Assembly (NCBI RefSeq): GCF_032062135.1
Contig: NC_092859.1
Span: 69,636,239 to 69,700,238 of the forward strand
Direction: 5' to 3'
DNA length: 64,000 nt
Origin: Pyxicephalus adspersus
Lineage: Eukaryota > Chordata > Amphibia > Anura > Pyxicephalidae
In this document: positions 10,776 through 23,285 of the stretch, in pieces
How the letters are laid out: every line of letters starts with the position of its first letter
Position numbering within the stretch: position 1 is the first letter of the stretch
Position numbers and translations under genes: made by a program
Notes under the pieces: generated by a model
What the model was told of the DNA's origin: nothing
Seen by the model: the letters and a program-made list of their open reading frames with translations, nothing else
Database searches by the model: none

Positions 10776-12930
10776 TGTCCATGTTTTAAAAATCTGACTT
10801 TGGTGATTTGGGTAGAGACTGAGGGGGTATCCTGTGAAGAAGGGGTTTTGTTAAGCCTAGTACTTTCAGAGATGTTATTTTTACTAATGTCTGTACAGGG
10901 AAATCCTCTCTACACAGGTAAACCTCTCTTTGGGTTGACATATATCTCTGCCTTTTTGCTTTGAAAGGCTAAGGTTTATTTTCACGCACATACTTGACCA
11001 TAACATGGCATGGACAGACCCAGATTTTACTCTTGTTTTTACAGAGGTTATCACACACTGTACACACACATACCTTTTTGGATAAACTGGCTTTACGTAA
11101 AGCTGTGTGCAATGTGGTGGAAGAGCAACAATAAATGTATACAAATATATAACATATATAACATATATTTACATAATGTGTAACTTACGGGACAAACCTT
11201 TTGTTTACAAGGAGCTGTATATTAGCATATATGGTGCATTGATTTCACTGCGTTTCCTCTTTGCCTCATTGTTACCGGATAAAGCCATTCATTTTGCTCA
11301 TGTGTGATGCAAATTTGTGGCTTGCTAAAGTCACTTCCTCTTAATATTTCCAGTTAACCCCTTAGGAAAAAGTTCAACATTTTTTTATTAATTAACTAGT
11401 TTAAACAGGACAAAGATCCAAAACTTCTGCCTGTCACAATGAAACTATTGCTTCCCCCATTTAGAACTGGGGGATTCCTAAATAGTAAAAGTAATACATG
11501 TTTTGTAACAATAATAACTTGCTTGAATAACATTTACAGAGAATAAATATATAGGTAAAAATTTTAACTATAGTAGGGAAGAACTCCTTTTCCTGCTGTC
11601 TATGTCCCTCTATTCGATTCATCTAGGTGACCATTGTCACCAAGACAGAAAGTGATGGGAATGTGATAATAAAATGCCTTGACCAGTTGATAATGGGTGT
11701 TCAATGGACATGCGGACTACCCTAGGACACACCCACACGTGAAGCTTCATAATTGAAAGAACAATATTGCAAAATAGGGAAGAGGCAGGTCAGGGACAGT
11801 CAGAATGAAAAGGAATGGACCACACTCTGCAGGTAGATTCTATCTATGTGAAGTGAAATCAGGGTAAGCAACTTCAGTACAGGAGATGAACCCGTGCAAA
11901 GGGTGCAAAACCGAAGGCAAGGCAAGGTTACAGTTCAGCTTACTAAAATATCTTGAATGGACTGACATCAAAAACTGATCATACAGATCACAGTTTTAGA
12001 TAGAAACGTGATTCATCCAAAAACATATATAGAGGGTAATAGTGTGTTGTTTGGGGTTGAAAACTATGACAGTAAAAAACATTTTTTCTACATATATCCT
12101 TAACCGAAATGACAAAATTACTTCCCAACCCTAATTCTTGTTCTTTTTTAAGCCATTCCATTGTAGGCTGTACTTTACTAAATTTATAACATGTCAGATT
12201 AATAAAAATATATTTCTGAATTTCACTGAATTTTACCTAGAACTGGCCTATCAGTTGGGAATTTTGTTAACAATTTCCTTTATTGTTTGGCAAAAATATA
12301 CATTGTGGTTTTCTTGCCCATCTTGAAGGTGTTTATGGAAATCTTAGTCCTCTGACTACTGAGCATCATTTTCCAAAGGTCTTGTCTGGGAAACATAATG
12401 AAGTCATATGATATACGGTTCAGTAGTCAGACTTCTCTGCGTAGGTCATCAAAATGAGGAACTAACGTAATCTGTTAGTCTTGTGGGAAAGTCAAAATGT
12501 ACTTCTTTGGTGACACCCAGTAAAATCCCATCTTTAAAGCAGACCTAAAGTTCTAGTAAAATCCAAAAAAAAATCATTCATCTATGACAATACCAAAAAC
12601 TAGGTAACTCATTTTTCAGTTGTGTAGGTAATAAAGTTGTTATATGTTATCACAACTTCTGTTGCAGTAACAACTGACAGCTCCTTGCGGAGGCACTACT
12701 TATATTGATGCACCTATAACTATCCACCTCATTGCTCCAGAACCCTCTCCAACCCCCCTCATTACCACTGTACCTACACTACCCTTTATACCAAGATTCC
12801 TGCAACCTCCCAAACCATTGTGCCTTCTAGCCATGCCCTGCACTCTCTCGAATGCAGGTGACCCCCAATTCACCTCCTAATACACACCAACCCCTACTTA
12901 TACTGCTGCATTTGACCCCCTCCTTTTTCT
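10776..12930. other. No recognisable gene or repeat
   Basis: AT-rich sequence with a TTTAAAGCAGACCTAAAG block at about 12533 that resembles ends of other frog MITEs but lacks a visible partner. No coding signal was recognised. Confidence 0.4.
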
Positions 12931-12941
12931 TGTCTCACCAC

Positions 12942-13499
12942 TAGGGATGAGCGAGTGAGCTTTTAAAACTTGATCTCGCTGGGAATTTGGCAGTTTGAAA
13001 AATTTGAAAAATGGATTGCGGGCTGCGCTGATCAATTAATGCAGCGCCGGCTGCATTCATTGATCAGCTCAGTGTGCAATATCCGGCACTAGAGGTGAAA
13101 TGGTTTACAAGTCTCCCCATTCAAAACCTCTAGTGCTCTCTGATTGGCTGAGGAAAGCTTTCCCCAGCTAATATCCCCATTTAACCTCTAGTGCCGGGGA
13201 TCGCAAACCGGATTCCCAGGACTGCAAGAATGACTGCAGCTCTGAGAATCAACTGCGATCCCTGGGCACTAGAGGTAATTACCTCTAGTGCCCGGGGATA
13301 GCAGTGGAACTGCAGAAGAACTCTCAATGGAGTTTCTCCATTTGAGAGTTTTTTTGAAGTTCCACTACGATCCCCAGGCACTAGAGGTTAATTAACCTTC
13401 CGATGGTTTCGTGAAATCGGTTCGCCAGCATTTCGCAGAACCATCGGAAGTTCGAGGAAATTTTCTGGAGAATGCCAGAGGCATTCTCCCTTATCCCTA
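12942..13499. mobile_element. hAT-type non-autonomous element (558 bp)
   Basis: Starts TAGGGATGAGCGAG and ends CTTATCCCTA, flanked by a perfect 8-bp direct repeat CTCACCAC (12934-12941 and 13500-13507). An 8-bp duplication with ends fitting the hAT pattern YARNG supports hAT. The interior is GC-rich and contains repeated inverted blocks of CACTAGAGGT with TTAATTAACCT or AATTACCTCTAGTG, a CTCTCAATGGAG hairpin, and a CCGATGG..CCATCGG hairpin. It has no credible coding frame. Confidence 0.85.
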
Positions 13500-13782
13500 C
13501 TCACCACCTCTTACACATACGCCATCTTCATTTGCGTCTGCACCAATGCCCTCCTTTGCCTCTGCTTTCAGCACCACAGTATCAATATATTTCCATAGGA
13601 GTTTGCATTTAAGTAGTTAATAAGAGATGAGATCTTACAGTGTTTTACGCAGGCTGCTGGGCTGCACACCTTAAATTTTAGTCTTTGTATCCACTAACGT
13701 TAGCATTTGCTTTTTTTATTTTATTTTTTATAACAATAAAAGTAAGTTATGAAACCCATCAACTATTTACTTTAGTCTAGAT

Positions 13783-13939
13783 CTGCGTTTCTCAACCCTA
13801 TGGTTCCTCCAGAGTTTGCTAGTTTTTTTGCATTTCTTCCACTGGCCACTAATGTAAGAGGCATTCTTCCTACTGAGCCTATTGCAACCTGTGGTTATTT
13901 TAATAGTAGCAGGGGTTCCCTGAAGACCTGAAAGCTCTG
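13783..13939. mobile_element. hAT-type element (CAGTGTTTCTCAACC group), short copy
   Basis: Starts CTGCGTTTCTCAACC and ends CTGAAAGCTCTG, with 8-bp flanks GTCTAGAT (13775-13782) and GTCTAGAG (13940-13947), one mismatch. The interior has a TTCCACTGGCCACTAATGTA block and a TAGCAGGGGTTCCCTGAAGA block, which recur in the elements at 20856 and about 23155. Confidence 0.75.
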
Positions 13940-14595
13940 GTCTAGAGGGTATAGGGTGCCCAAGTCAAATAAGATTAGCAATTTGATTTAGCTGACTATT
14001 CTTAAAAGAAAGCTAGTAAAGGTGCTTCTTTATTCACCTATCAGATGGCGATGTCTTGTGGCTAAAATTTCCACACCATGACACCCATATTTTTTAATGT
14101 AATTGGTCAACCATTAGGTCAATATAGGAACTTAGGTAATAAATGCCACAAAAACATATTTTATAAATATGTAGTTGACTTGCAGATTATTGTTCTAATG
14201 TGAGCTTCACTTTATTGAACTCAAGTTGTTCACACCCTCAGTTTCTAAAGTACACATTTACGTCTAATAAAAGGGCATCATAGTGTGGAAGGCACATCAT
14301 GTAACTAAAAAAGGAAGGACAAAGGTCAGGTTTCCTAATATATTTTCACAACAGTTATGTTTTGCAAAAAATGTCATAGTTGATGCAACCTAATAGAATT
14401 GTGCACATGTATTAGAACTGTTATCTTTATCAGATGTACATATTGTGGTATAGAACAAATAATACATGCTGTAAAATGTTAAATGTACAAAATACTGTAT
14501 GTCACGAAATTAGATCAGCCTCTGTTATCTGTAATACAGGTGCTCACATTGTTCTGATTTGACTATTATTGGGCTCTCCATGAGGCAATGCAAAT

Positions 14596-14645
14596 AGGAC
14601 ATATATATATATATATGTCCTATATATATATATATATATATATAA
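14596..14645. repeat. AT microsatellite with a perfect palindrome
   Basis: TAGGACATATATATATATAT continuing to ATGTCCTA (about 14596-14621) is a perfect 26-base palindrome, followed by a further TA run to 14645. Confidence 0.85.
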
Positions 14646-16299
14646 TAATAAACCAGTTCATAAATTCTCTTCTTTCCTAAACGGTAATGCTCAAAATGAT
14701 AGAATTCCTGTTTAGGCCATGGAGCAATAAGGTAAGGAGCAATCAGGCATCATATTATCTCCAGGATGTTCGTTAATTGCTGCTGGGTAATTAATAGTAG
14801 ATGTGCTGGAAACAGGTAAAACAGGAAACTTTTATCTAATGCTTATAGGCAACTTTATGCCTAAAGCTGACCACTGTCCAATTGTGCAAACTCCTTTGGA
14901 TGTTTCAGAAATTTTAGAATGCAAGGGTCTTTACAACAGGATGTATGATGAATTCAATTCTTTAGGTAGGTCTTTGCCTTAGAAAGTTGTTAGTAAGTGT
15001 GAGTGAATAAAAAACTGCCAAAAGGTTGCAAAATGTGTGACCAATTATAAGTGACTTTAAAATACTGCTGACAAATGTAGTACAGGCAATTTACAGGCTT
15101 CCATATATCTACTGCCGCCATTGGTCCCACTATTGTGCCTGAATGCTGAGCCCATACAATTGAGCAAAGCTCTGATACTTTCTGATATTGTCAAAGCTTG
15201 CCCACTCTCTTCATCTACCCAATCTTTCTATTGGCCTATTGTTTTAATTTTGCGTCTGACCAATAAAATTGTAAGGGAATCAAAAGGCAATCTTCTATAC
15301 CACAAAGTATACAAGGAAAAAACTTTGCCCAATCAAACTGAAGGGACTTCAAGTGCCTACATTTTCATACAGAAAGCTAAGGTTTATGGTGTTGGTTAGT
15401 GGACTGTGCAGATAACACTGACCTCTTTTCTATGTTTTTCAGTCCAACAAGAATCAGTTCCACTTGCCTGGTATATACCTGCTTCTTCCAGCTCACCAAG
15501 AAATTTAAAGATTAAAAATAAGAGCCCCAGGACCTTCACTGTATGGAACTGAAGTCCAAAAAGATTGCTTAGAGGTATTTTATTAGACAATGCATGTCTT
15601 TTTTACATTCTCAACAATCTCAACACACACACTCAGCAAGCCAAGAATGATGCTGGATTCTGGAACAATGTAACTCCATTGTGTACGTGCTGAAGGTACA
15701 TCATCAGTGACTGCCTATTGGTCAAATGGGGAAAAAGATAGACTTGGAAAAGTAGCACTGTCCTGCAAATGCTAGAGAAAGGCAACAGTTAAGTTTGCCA
15801 TGATGCCCATGTATTGGCATGGTTGACTTTAATGTTATATTTTATCATTATACTGCACATGTTATTTTGTCTGTTTGGTGAGGTTCTCCAAATATTTCAA
15901 CCTTTGGCACAGTTTTTACATCTAAAACAAGTTTATTAATATTGTATTTTTTTAATTGGTATAAAGGTAAAACCTTAATTGCAGCACTTTACAGGGAATA
16001 AAACATCAAACGTTTTACTTATTTGGGGAACAATTGGTTTTTCATTTTTCTTTTGCTTCTTTCTGTCTTTGAACTTTACCAATAACAATTTATAATGAGG
16101 AAAACAGACCCCAATGATGTTATAGAAAAAGCGAGTAAAAGCTAAGTAAATTAAACAACATAAGTCATCTTTTGTTTGCAAGACAAACACTTATCTGGCT
16201 ATTTTAAAACAGCAATCTATTTGGAGTGAAATGACAGGTAAACATGAACAAATGATAAGCCATGCTGTCAACATAAAAAATGAGAGAAAACAACAGACT

Positions 16300-18250
16300 G
16301 CTTTTCACATGTTTGCTATTGTAATGGATCCAGAGCTATCCAGTTTGAACAAATAGACTAGTGCGAGCTGCTCTGCCTAAATGACATGGGGACAGCTGAG
16401 CTACAAGCCTAAAAATAACAAGGGCCTTAAGTGTAGAAAGAAGAGTCAAGTGAGATGTGTTTAGCATCCTGTGGCGGGGAGAAGAGCTGTTGACTAAAAT
16501 ATCGGGAGGGCACTTTAGTCCAGCAGTGAGGTCATCCCGCTTTTAAAAAGTTATGTTATGTGCTATGCTTGAAAGAATCCATGCTTAACTGAGCTAAGCC
16601 AGTGACTTCAGGACTAAGCCAGTGCATGTTTGATATGGAAATCTACAGCCACGATGCTTGTGCCTTTCCCTCCTAGTTGAAAAGAATTTACATTTATATA
16701 ATCCTAGCAGGCGGTGGTAACAAAATAAGGGATTAAGAATTAGCCAACTGAGATGTTACATAATTAAGGATTAAAACTTTGAGAAAAAAAATTAAGTTTA
16801 AGCGTTCCTAGCATGTTTGTAGGGATCTTAGTTCAAGCTTGTGGGAAATCTCTAAAACAGAACTCCATTCACAAATAACTGAATGAAAATTAGGAGCTTA
16901 TTAAAAGATGAAATAATATCCATTTTCTGTGGATTTCGTGAATGCAGGACCATTTACTGAAAAAATGCACACAACCCTATTGTATCCATCACAATGCAGT
17001 GTAAGGGTCAACTGTTTCTTTTTTTTTTGTGTTAATGAGTGTTAAGGCCCATGCTTGCTGTGTGGACGAACATTGGGAGCCTATTTAAAATGAATAGTTG
17101 CATTCTCAAAATGAATGCACAAAGTACAACACACAATGTTGCGCATTTACCCATCTGTCAATGCACATGCTAAGACACATTCAAAGATGTGAAAGGGTAA
17201 GTTCAGAAGTTTCATCTTGCCTTGTTTCTTCTTCCAATGTACTTCCTGCCATGGCAGCTCCGATTGATAAGATGTGCAAAATGACAGGCTCAGTTGACAT
17301 TCAGCATCTCAGAACAGTAATGCAACTACAAACCTTTTCTCAGGATCACTAACATGTGTAGGGAGTACACTTATCTGCTTGCTTCTTCACTGGCTGGATG
17401 GAGGAGACATTGTTCTCTTGTTGTCAAATTTTCAGTGTTGCATTTGAGAGAGCAGCATGTAAAAGCAGATGAATGTTTCCCTGCCCTGCTATTTCCTCCA
17501 TAGCTATCATGCCACAAATTCTTGACAGCAACAGAATGGCAAGTTTGACAGGCCCAAAGTGAAAGAGTGCAGCTTTTAGTTTTCCTTTTACCAAATCATA
17601 ATCAACATAAAGGCTTGAAGGCAGGCAGATACATGTAGTTTGTTATTATATCCAACTGGCTTCCATCATCCCCACATGTCAATGTAAAGACTCATTGGAG
17701 TTTTTACTTTGACATTTTCTTCATTATTTTTCCACGTCACCCTATTGTGACTTTAATAAAAGAACCACAGAGGCTGGCTGAACAGAGAAAGGGAGGGACA
17801 AAACTCAAAGTCTTTATTTATTTTTTCTTGCAGGCACTCTGCGACAAGGAGAAAGGAATGTATGATCAATTTTGTTCCTTCCTTCCCTTTGCTGAGCTTG
17901 GCGCCATAATTGCTTTATAAAAGCATTCCTTGAAGTCATATTATAATAAATCTGAGCACCAGAGCAGAACTTAGCTAACTTGATTTAGAATGCCTGTACT
18001 GCCTATTAACTGTTTTACACAATGCTGTAATCTGTGCTGCATATGTGAACTCACCCTTACCTTTTGCTGATAGAAGCTAATAGCTAATTAGAGACAGAGG
18101 TGGGTTCATATTACCTTTACCAGGCATTAATCTTTTCAGGCAGCCTTAGAATACAGAGATGTTCAGGAGTGTACACAGGCCTATCCACATTTGAGGAGAA
18201 ACATTAGTTCATCTCACTTGTTCCACATCAATGAACTGAATAGAATTTAA
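16300..18250. promoter_or_regulatory. Candidate conserved regulatory block (speculative)
   Basis: This is complex, non-repetitive sequence with several stretches that look constrained by composition, notably about 16430-16700, 17220-17350 (CTGCCATGGCAGCTCCGATT) and 17740-17960 (GCTTGGCGCCATAATTGCTT). It lacks transposon landmarks and coding potential. That it is a conserved non-coding element is inference only; cross-species alignment is needed to decide. Confidence 0.25.
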
Positions 18251-19509
18251 GCTGGAGACAACCAAGCAACTAGTATTTAAAAAAAAACAGCAATGGCAGC
18301 CTTTATATTTCCCAACAATACCCTCATCTAGCACCACATAAACCTTTAAACAGACCAGCAGTTAAGTTTCTGTAGTCCGAAGCTATAGGCTCAGCTTACC
18401 TAAAACATACTAAAAGAATGTGTTAAGGCTTAAGATCCTTTTGTGTGAGAAACCACTCATGATTATTGAAGTGAGATGCGTGACCTTTGTGGGCATTGTT
18501 TATATAATATACTGTCCTGACAATTTATTTTACTATAGGGACTGCAAAAGTCAGGCTGTTGTTGGTGACTTTCTGCACACAACAATTTAACAAAGAAAAC
18601 CTTTGCTGTATCATTATTTTCTGTCAATTTGTAGGGTGCGGAGAGTGAGATAAAATATTCTGCCCTTGAGTGTCAAATAGGCTAGGCACACCACTTATGG
18701 AAGGGGAGGTCATCACAACTTCCTGATTTGTAGTAGTGGTCGCTTTTTGTCTATAGGCTGATGAAAAGCAGTAAACTATGTAAATGTCTTATCTTGTAAT
18801 AGAACCAGTCACTCAACAAAGGTGGCGATTGCACAGTCTGAAATAACTGCTAGAAGGGGTGCAAATCTATTAATACCTGTCTGAACTTCCCTGTTCAAAC
18901 ATAGAAACATCAAGCATGTAAAATGAGTTAGTTATTTCAGATGTATTTACATTAATGACTTCAAATATGTGCTCTGTTACTTCTCTTTATTTTGAAATGA
19001 TTTTCATTTATGTCCTTTTGACATATTAGCATCCTGTATGTCACTTACTGAATACTGTTTAACACATATGTGCATCACATACTCCTGCTTCCCTATGGTG
19101 GTGGCATTGTAATGAATAAAGGGACATAAACCACACTGCATTGCAATGTTGTTTCATTTGTGATCTGTCCTTGCAGCATAAATATAAAGGATTTCATCTG
19201 CACTTTGTGTGTGATCATCTCCATGGTGCTGGTGATCTTTTTACAATATTGTACATAGCATGAGTACCCTTCAGGACTTGAATCTATCCTGACCACATCC
19301 CAAAATATCGTAGAAAGGAAGATACAGTGCAGTTTCCCAAGGGAAGCCCGATTTTGTAGGGTCAGAAGTTATATACCCATAAAATATAAAAAAAAAAAAA
19401 ATTACACTTAATTTATAAACATTATTATAAACAAACACTGGGAAAGAGAAACACTCAGTAGATCTCCCAGTGGAAAACCTCTCCAAATGAGGTATTCCAA
19501 CAACTTCAA

Positions 19510-19545
19510 CGCATTTCGCAGAGTCTATGTCTGCTTCCTAAGGAA
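19510..19545 (-). other. Hammerhead-ribozyme-like core (degenerate)
   Basis: On the minus strand: CTTAGGAA, then a 5-bp stem GCAGA..TCTGC (19530-19534 pairing with 19518-19522), then GAAA and TGCGTTGAAG. This matches the order of core elements in hammerheads of Penelope-like retroelements, with the expected CUGAUGA reading CTTAGGA. The stem is intact but the core carries two changes, so it is probably inactive. Confidence 0.4.
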
Positions 19546-20855
19546 GAGGAGATCTACAAATAACAATTAATATATAGAATATATAGAATCTTTGAACATG
19601 CTGTATGTACTAATAATTAATGTATACATAACAATTTACAATAAAATACAATATAATATTTAATTACACTAGTAAGCTTACATTAGATGCTAGGTGCTGA
19701 TGTTAAATGGCCAGTTGGAACAAGCTTGGCTGGGCACAGGGAGGAATATTTTTCAGATACACTGGCCCCAATAATAAGATTTCAGAGTAAAAAACAAAAA
19801 TTTAAATTGATCTCATTAAGCTGCTTAGAGCTAGATGTCTCTTATACTTACTTCCAGATTAATCAATAGACCTAAAGTGTTAATTTAGTGATCGAACAAA
19901 TCATCATCTTTCTTTTAATAAATCATTGCAAAGCCAAAAAAAAGGAGGCATTGCCTTGTGGGTTATATTCATTTGGCCAAAGCTCATATTATTGGCCTAA
20001 TTTACTATTCACCAATTTGGTAATTTAACCATCAATAAATAACACGACCTTCATAATTCCTAAACAAAACACTTTGCACAGGAGCTTAACCACTATGACT
20101 CAGACTTCAACTGATACCAATAAACTTTCTAAAGTCCCCTTCTTAAAGGACAAGCCACAATGTCCTTTTTCCAATTGCATCTGCTTTATAGAAGAAGAGA
20201 AAAGGGGAATAGGTGGCTGGGGGATTCACATTGCTTCATTATTCGATGATCATCAGCACAAAAAAGTCTACGGTATACCTGAATGTAGAAAATGCTTTGT
20301 TATACATGGCAGGATGCAGTAGGGAATTTGCATTGCAGAAGAAAAAGTACAAGGAACAATAGGAACAAGTAGACAACAAAGGAAACAGAAACCAAAATCC
20401 CAGCTAATGCAGGGGAGTAGCAGGATACCCAGGAAGAGGATGTCTGACTGCACATTAGAAAGTTTAGGAGGAATCTGCTGTGTTTAGGTCTTCATCATTT
20501 ACAGTATCATACCAAATTCTGAAAATGCATTTTTTTTATTAGGAAAACTCAATGATTGCATACTGCCAAACAAATCTAAACATAAATTGTCTTTCAGTTT
20601 TTGGTTAGTTTCTGTGCTTTCATGCATAGTAAAAAATCACAGCATAAATTAAATGGTCTAAAGTGGGAATGTGAGGAAATCTTTCCAAGGTGATAAAAAC
20701 TTCCATCCCAGACAGATGAGAGAGGTGTTCCAATTGTTTTTATTTTCCCATCACTCACTGTTACAGCAACAATTGACAAGTAGGTGGGTGAATCTCACTG
20801 GAACACATTTAGCAAAAAGGACTTCACTGGTCAAATTCCTCCCCACTCTTTAGTG

Positions 20856-21150
20856 CAGCCTTTTTCAACATTGGTAACAAGGAGGAACCCTGAAAAAACA
20901 TGTTTAGGGAATCCCTGATAATATTAACAATATCCAAAACTTACAGTAAATATACGTGGTGGTCAGTCGGAAGCATGTCTCTTACATTGCTGGCCAGTGG
21001 GAAGAATGTCAATCTTTAAAGTAAGCCAAAAAGATCATTGATGTTAGTTAAACTCACCTGGGAGGCACACATTTTCCATGTCTCAAGATAACACTTATCA
21101 ACAACTGAAGAAACCCTTGGGTTCCACAGAACCCTGGTTAAGAAACACTG
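20856..21150. mobile_element. hAT-type element (CAGTGTTTCTCAACC group), 295 bp
   Basis: Starts CAGCCTTTTTCAACATTGG and ends CCTGGTTAAGAAACACTG, with 8-bp flanks CTTTAGTG (20848-20855) and CTTTAGAG (21151-21158), one mismatch. The ends match the hAT pattern. Interior blocks GGGAATCCCTGATAATATTA and TACATTGCTGGCCAGTGG identify it as the same family as the copies at 13783 and 23155. Non-coding. Confidence 0.85.
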
Positions 21151-21158
21151 CTTTAGAG

Positions 21159-22630
21159 GATCACTGTACTGACACACAAAAGTATGGTTAGCTTTTTGCC
21201 ACCCCAAAAATTTTTTGAAAACTTTGGAAAATCAAGGTGGAGCATCTGGTAGCCAGAGCCTTCTGATAGCCAAGGAGGTACTTCCAGCATTAGCAATAGA
21301 CTGCTAAAGCCCATATCTCCTGCCAGTAGAAGCACTCCTGTCTACCTCTAAGGTTTTTTTTAGGTAGACAGTAAATTATATAGATAATGTCATAATGGAT
21401 GGACAGGCAGTAGACAGCAGTGGTCAGATTTTTGTACCTGGACATCATGGACAAGGGGTAGAAATTAGATGTATGAAGCACATTTAACTGCATTTATATG
21501 TTTAAATACAAGTATTTTTAAGCTTCCTCTCCGACAATGTGGATAAACTGGTGGCGATAAGGTACAATAAGCATTTAGGAGTAAACATTGACAAAAGTTG
21601 TACTCAGCCCAACATGTTCATGGTATGAATGTGTGTATATAGACACATGCCTCTGTTTTATTTACCATTCTTACAAGGTTCTCTTTCTTTATACAGAACC
21701 GATGTCAACATCTCCGTTACAGTGGTTACGTGCAGGTCACATCATACATATCATTTTAGTGCAGTGTTAATAAAAGTTACATATTAACTTGTTTTCTGAA
21801 TGCCTTTTAAAACAGGCAGGTTTTACTGCAAGAGTGATGTATTAGTTACATATCTTTTGTCAGATGTAATAGGGGAATAAAGTGGCATTTTGCAGGTCAT
21901 TTCTCAGGACATAACAGCTTGATACACATGTTTAGGCAAACAAGTTAGCACACGCAAGAGCCCAGCGTGCCTTTTTTGCATTGACTGAAAAGGTTAGACA
22001 TCATCATGGTTCCCATTTCCTTTATGTTTGTAATAAAAACCTAATGTGCTTTTTCATACGCAATAGGAAATATCCTGCAATTCCTGCCTCCTGGCCAGGC
22101 TTGCTAATCTGTGTGGGAACTAAAGGTATCTCTATCTATACAGGAACAGGACTGGAAGTATTTGTGCTGATCTGGATCACTGCATCTTTTTCCCAAGCAG
22201 CAAGTGTCATTATTTTTAACACCTGTTCACCAACAATTAATGTTAAATGAGAGTGTGTTTTCCAGGATATGGTCCAATACTCATTTTAGGAGGAAATCAT
22301 AATTTTTCATCGCTGTCTATTCAATTCTATTCTAGACACGCTTTTGAGTGATTTAGGGTAGGCCCTTAGTCCAGTAAAATGACATAAATTTGGTATGGAC
22401 AAAAGCATAGCCCTTTTCTGTATTTACTGTATATGTGTTTGGGGCCTCACACATATGAAAGCAAACATACACTCTGAACGGGTTTCCATTAATATAATCT
22501 TGCTTTCAGTTACACTAAAAGACCATTGAATCCTTGCTGTTCTTGTCTCTGGTGCCAAACATATGACCATGTGATAAAGGATTATTCACTTTGTTCCTAT
22601 GAAAAAGAGAATTACTCCCCCATCTCCTAG
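21159..22630. other. No recognisable gene or repeat
   Basis: Mixed AT-rich sequence with only short frames of unrecognised content. Confidence 0.4.
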
Positions 22631-22758
22631 ATTGTATGCTCTTTGGGCAGGGTCTTTTCCTCCTCCTGTGTCACTCTCTGTATTTGTCTGTCATTGGCAA
22701 CCCCTATTTAATGTACAGCACTGCGTAATATGTTGGCATTATATAAATCCTGTTCATT

Positions 22759-22792
<34 letters not shown>
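22631..22792 (+). mobile_element. L2-like LINE 3' end with AAT tail
   Basis: Recognisable 3' segment: GTATGCTCTTTGGGCAGGGT, CCCCTATTTAATGTACAGCA, GTAATATGTTGGCATTATAT, AAATCCTG, then an (AAT)n tail. The structure (conserved tail GCGCTATATAAAT followed by a short microsatellite) is that of L2-clade LINE 3' ends. Related copies lie at 33003 (+) and 36012 (-). Confidence 0.7.
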
Positions 22793-22799
22793 TTCTTAT

Positions 22800-23154
22800 A
22801 TAAAAGTGCTCTATAAAAAAAGATTTATAATCCATGGAATCAATTCCCCCTTTCTACAGCCTGAGGTACAAGATACAACAGTTCATTTTTTTCTATTAGA
22901 CTAAGTGTAATATGTCAGCACTCAACAACTAATGAACTTAAAAGTCCGGATTTACAATGTTGTGGTGCATAAATATATGCTATTATAAGGCAGCTAATTT
23001 ATTGCCAACTCACCACAACAGACTTTTCATAGCACTACAACCTAAAGACAGTTCACATGTCACAAGGAATGACATTTGCATTTACCATGTATTACAGTAA
23101 CATGCATTAAGATACAGGTTTTACAGCAGATAGTGCTAACATTAAGAATGGGCA
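22800..23154. other. No recognisable gene or repeat
   Basis: Short AT-rich interval between a LINE tail and a hAT-like fragment; nothing supportable. Confidence 0.4.
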
Positions 23155-23285
23155 CTTAGGTAATGTTTGATCCAGCCAGGTCCAGCCAAAATGTACTATG
23201 AGTTGTGGATATAGTAATTATGGCAGGGGTCCGTGAAAGTTATCTCAAGGGGTTCCCGTATGTTAAAAAAAGCTGGGAAACACTG
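23155..23285. mobile_element. hAT-type element fragment (CAGTGTTTCTCAACC group)
   Basis: The right end GCTGGGAAACACTG (to 23285) and interior blocks GGCAGGGGTCCGTGAAAGTT and AGTTGTGGATATAGTAATTA match the family at 13783 and 20856. The left end and 8-bp duplication were not found, so it is truncated or decayed. Confidence 0.6.

Larger units (their letters stand above)
13948..20847. other. Repeat-poor block without a recognisable gene
   Basis: Apart from an AT microsatellite at 14597-14645 and a hammerhead-like motif near 19514, I see no transposon or tandem repeat here. Sequence between about 16300 and 18250 has more even composition than its surroundings. No open frame has recognisable protein similarity. 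An (A)13 run lies near 19388. Confidence 0.45.
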
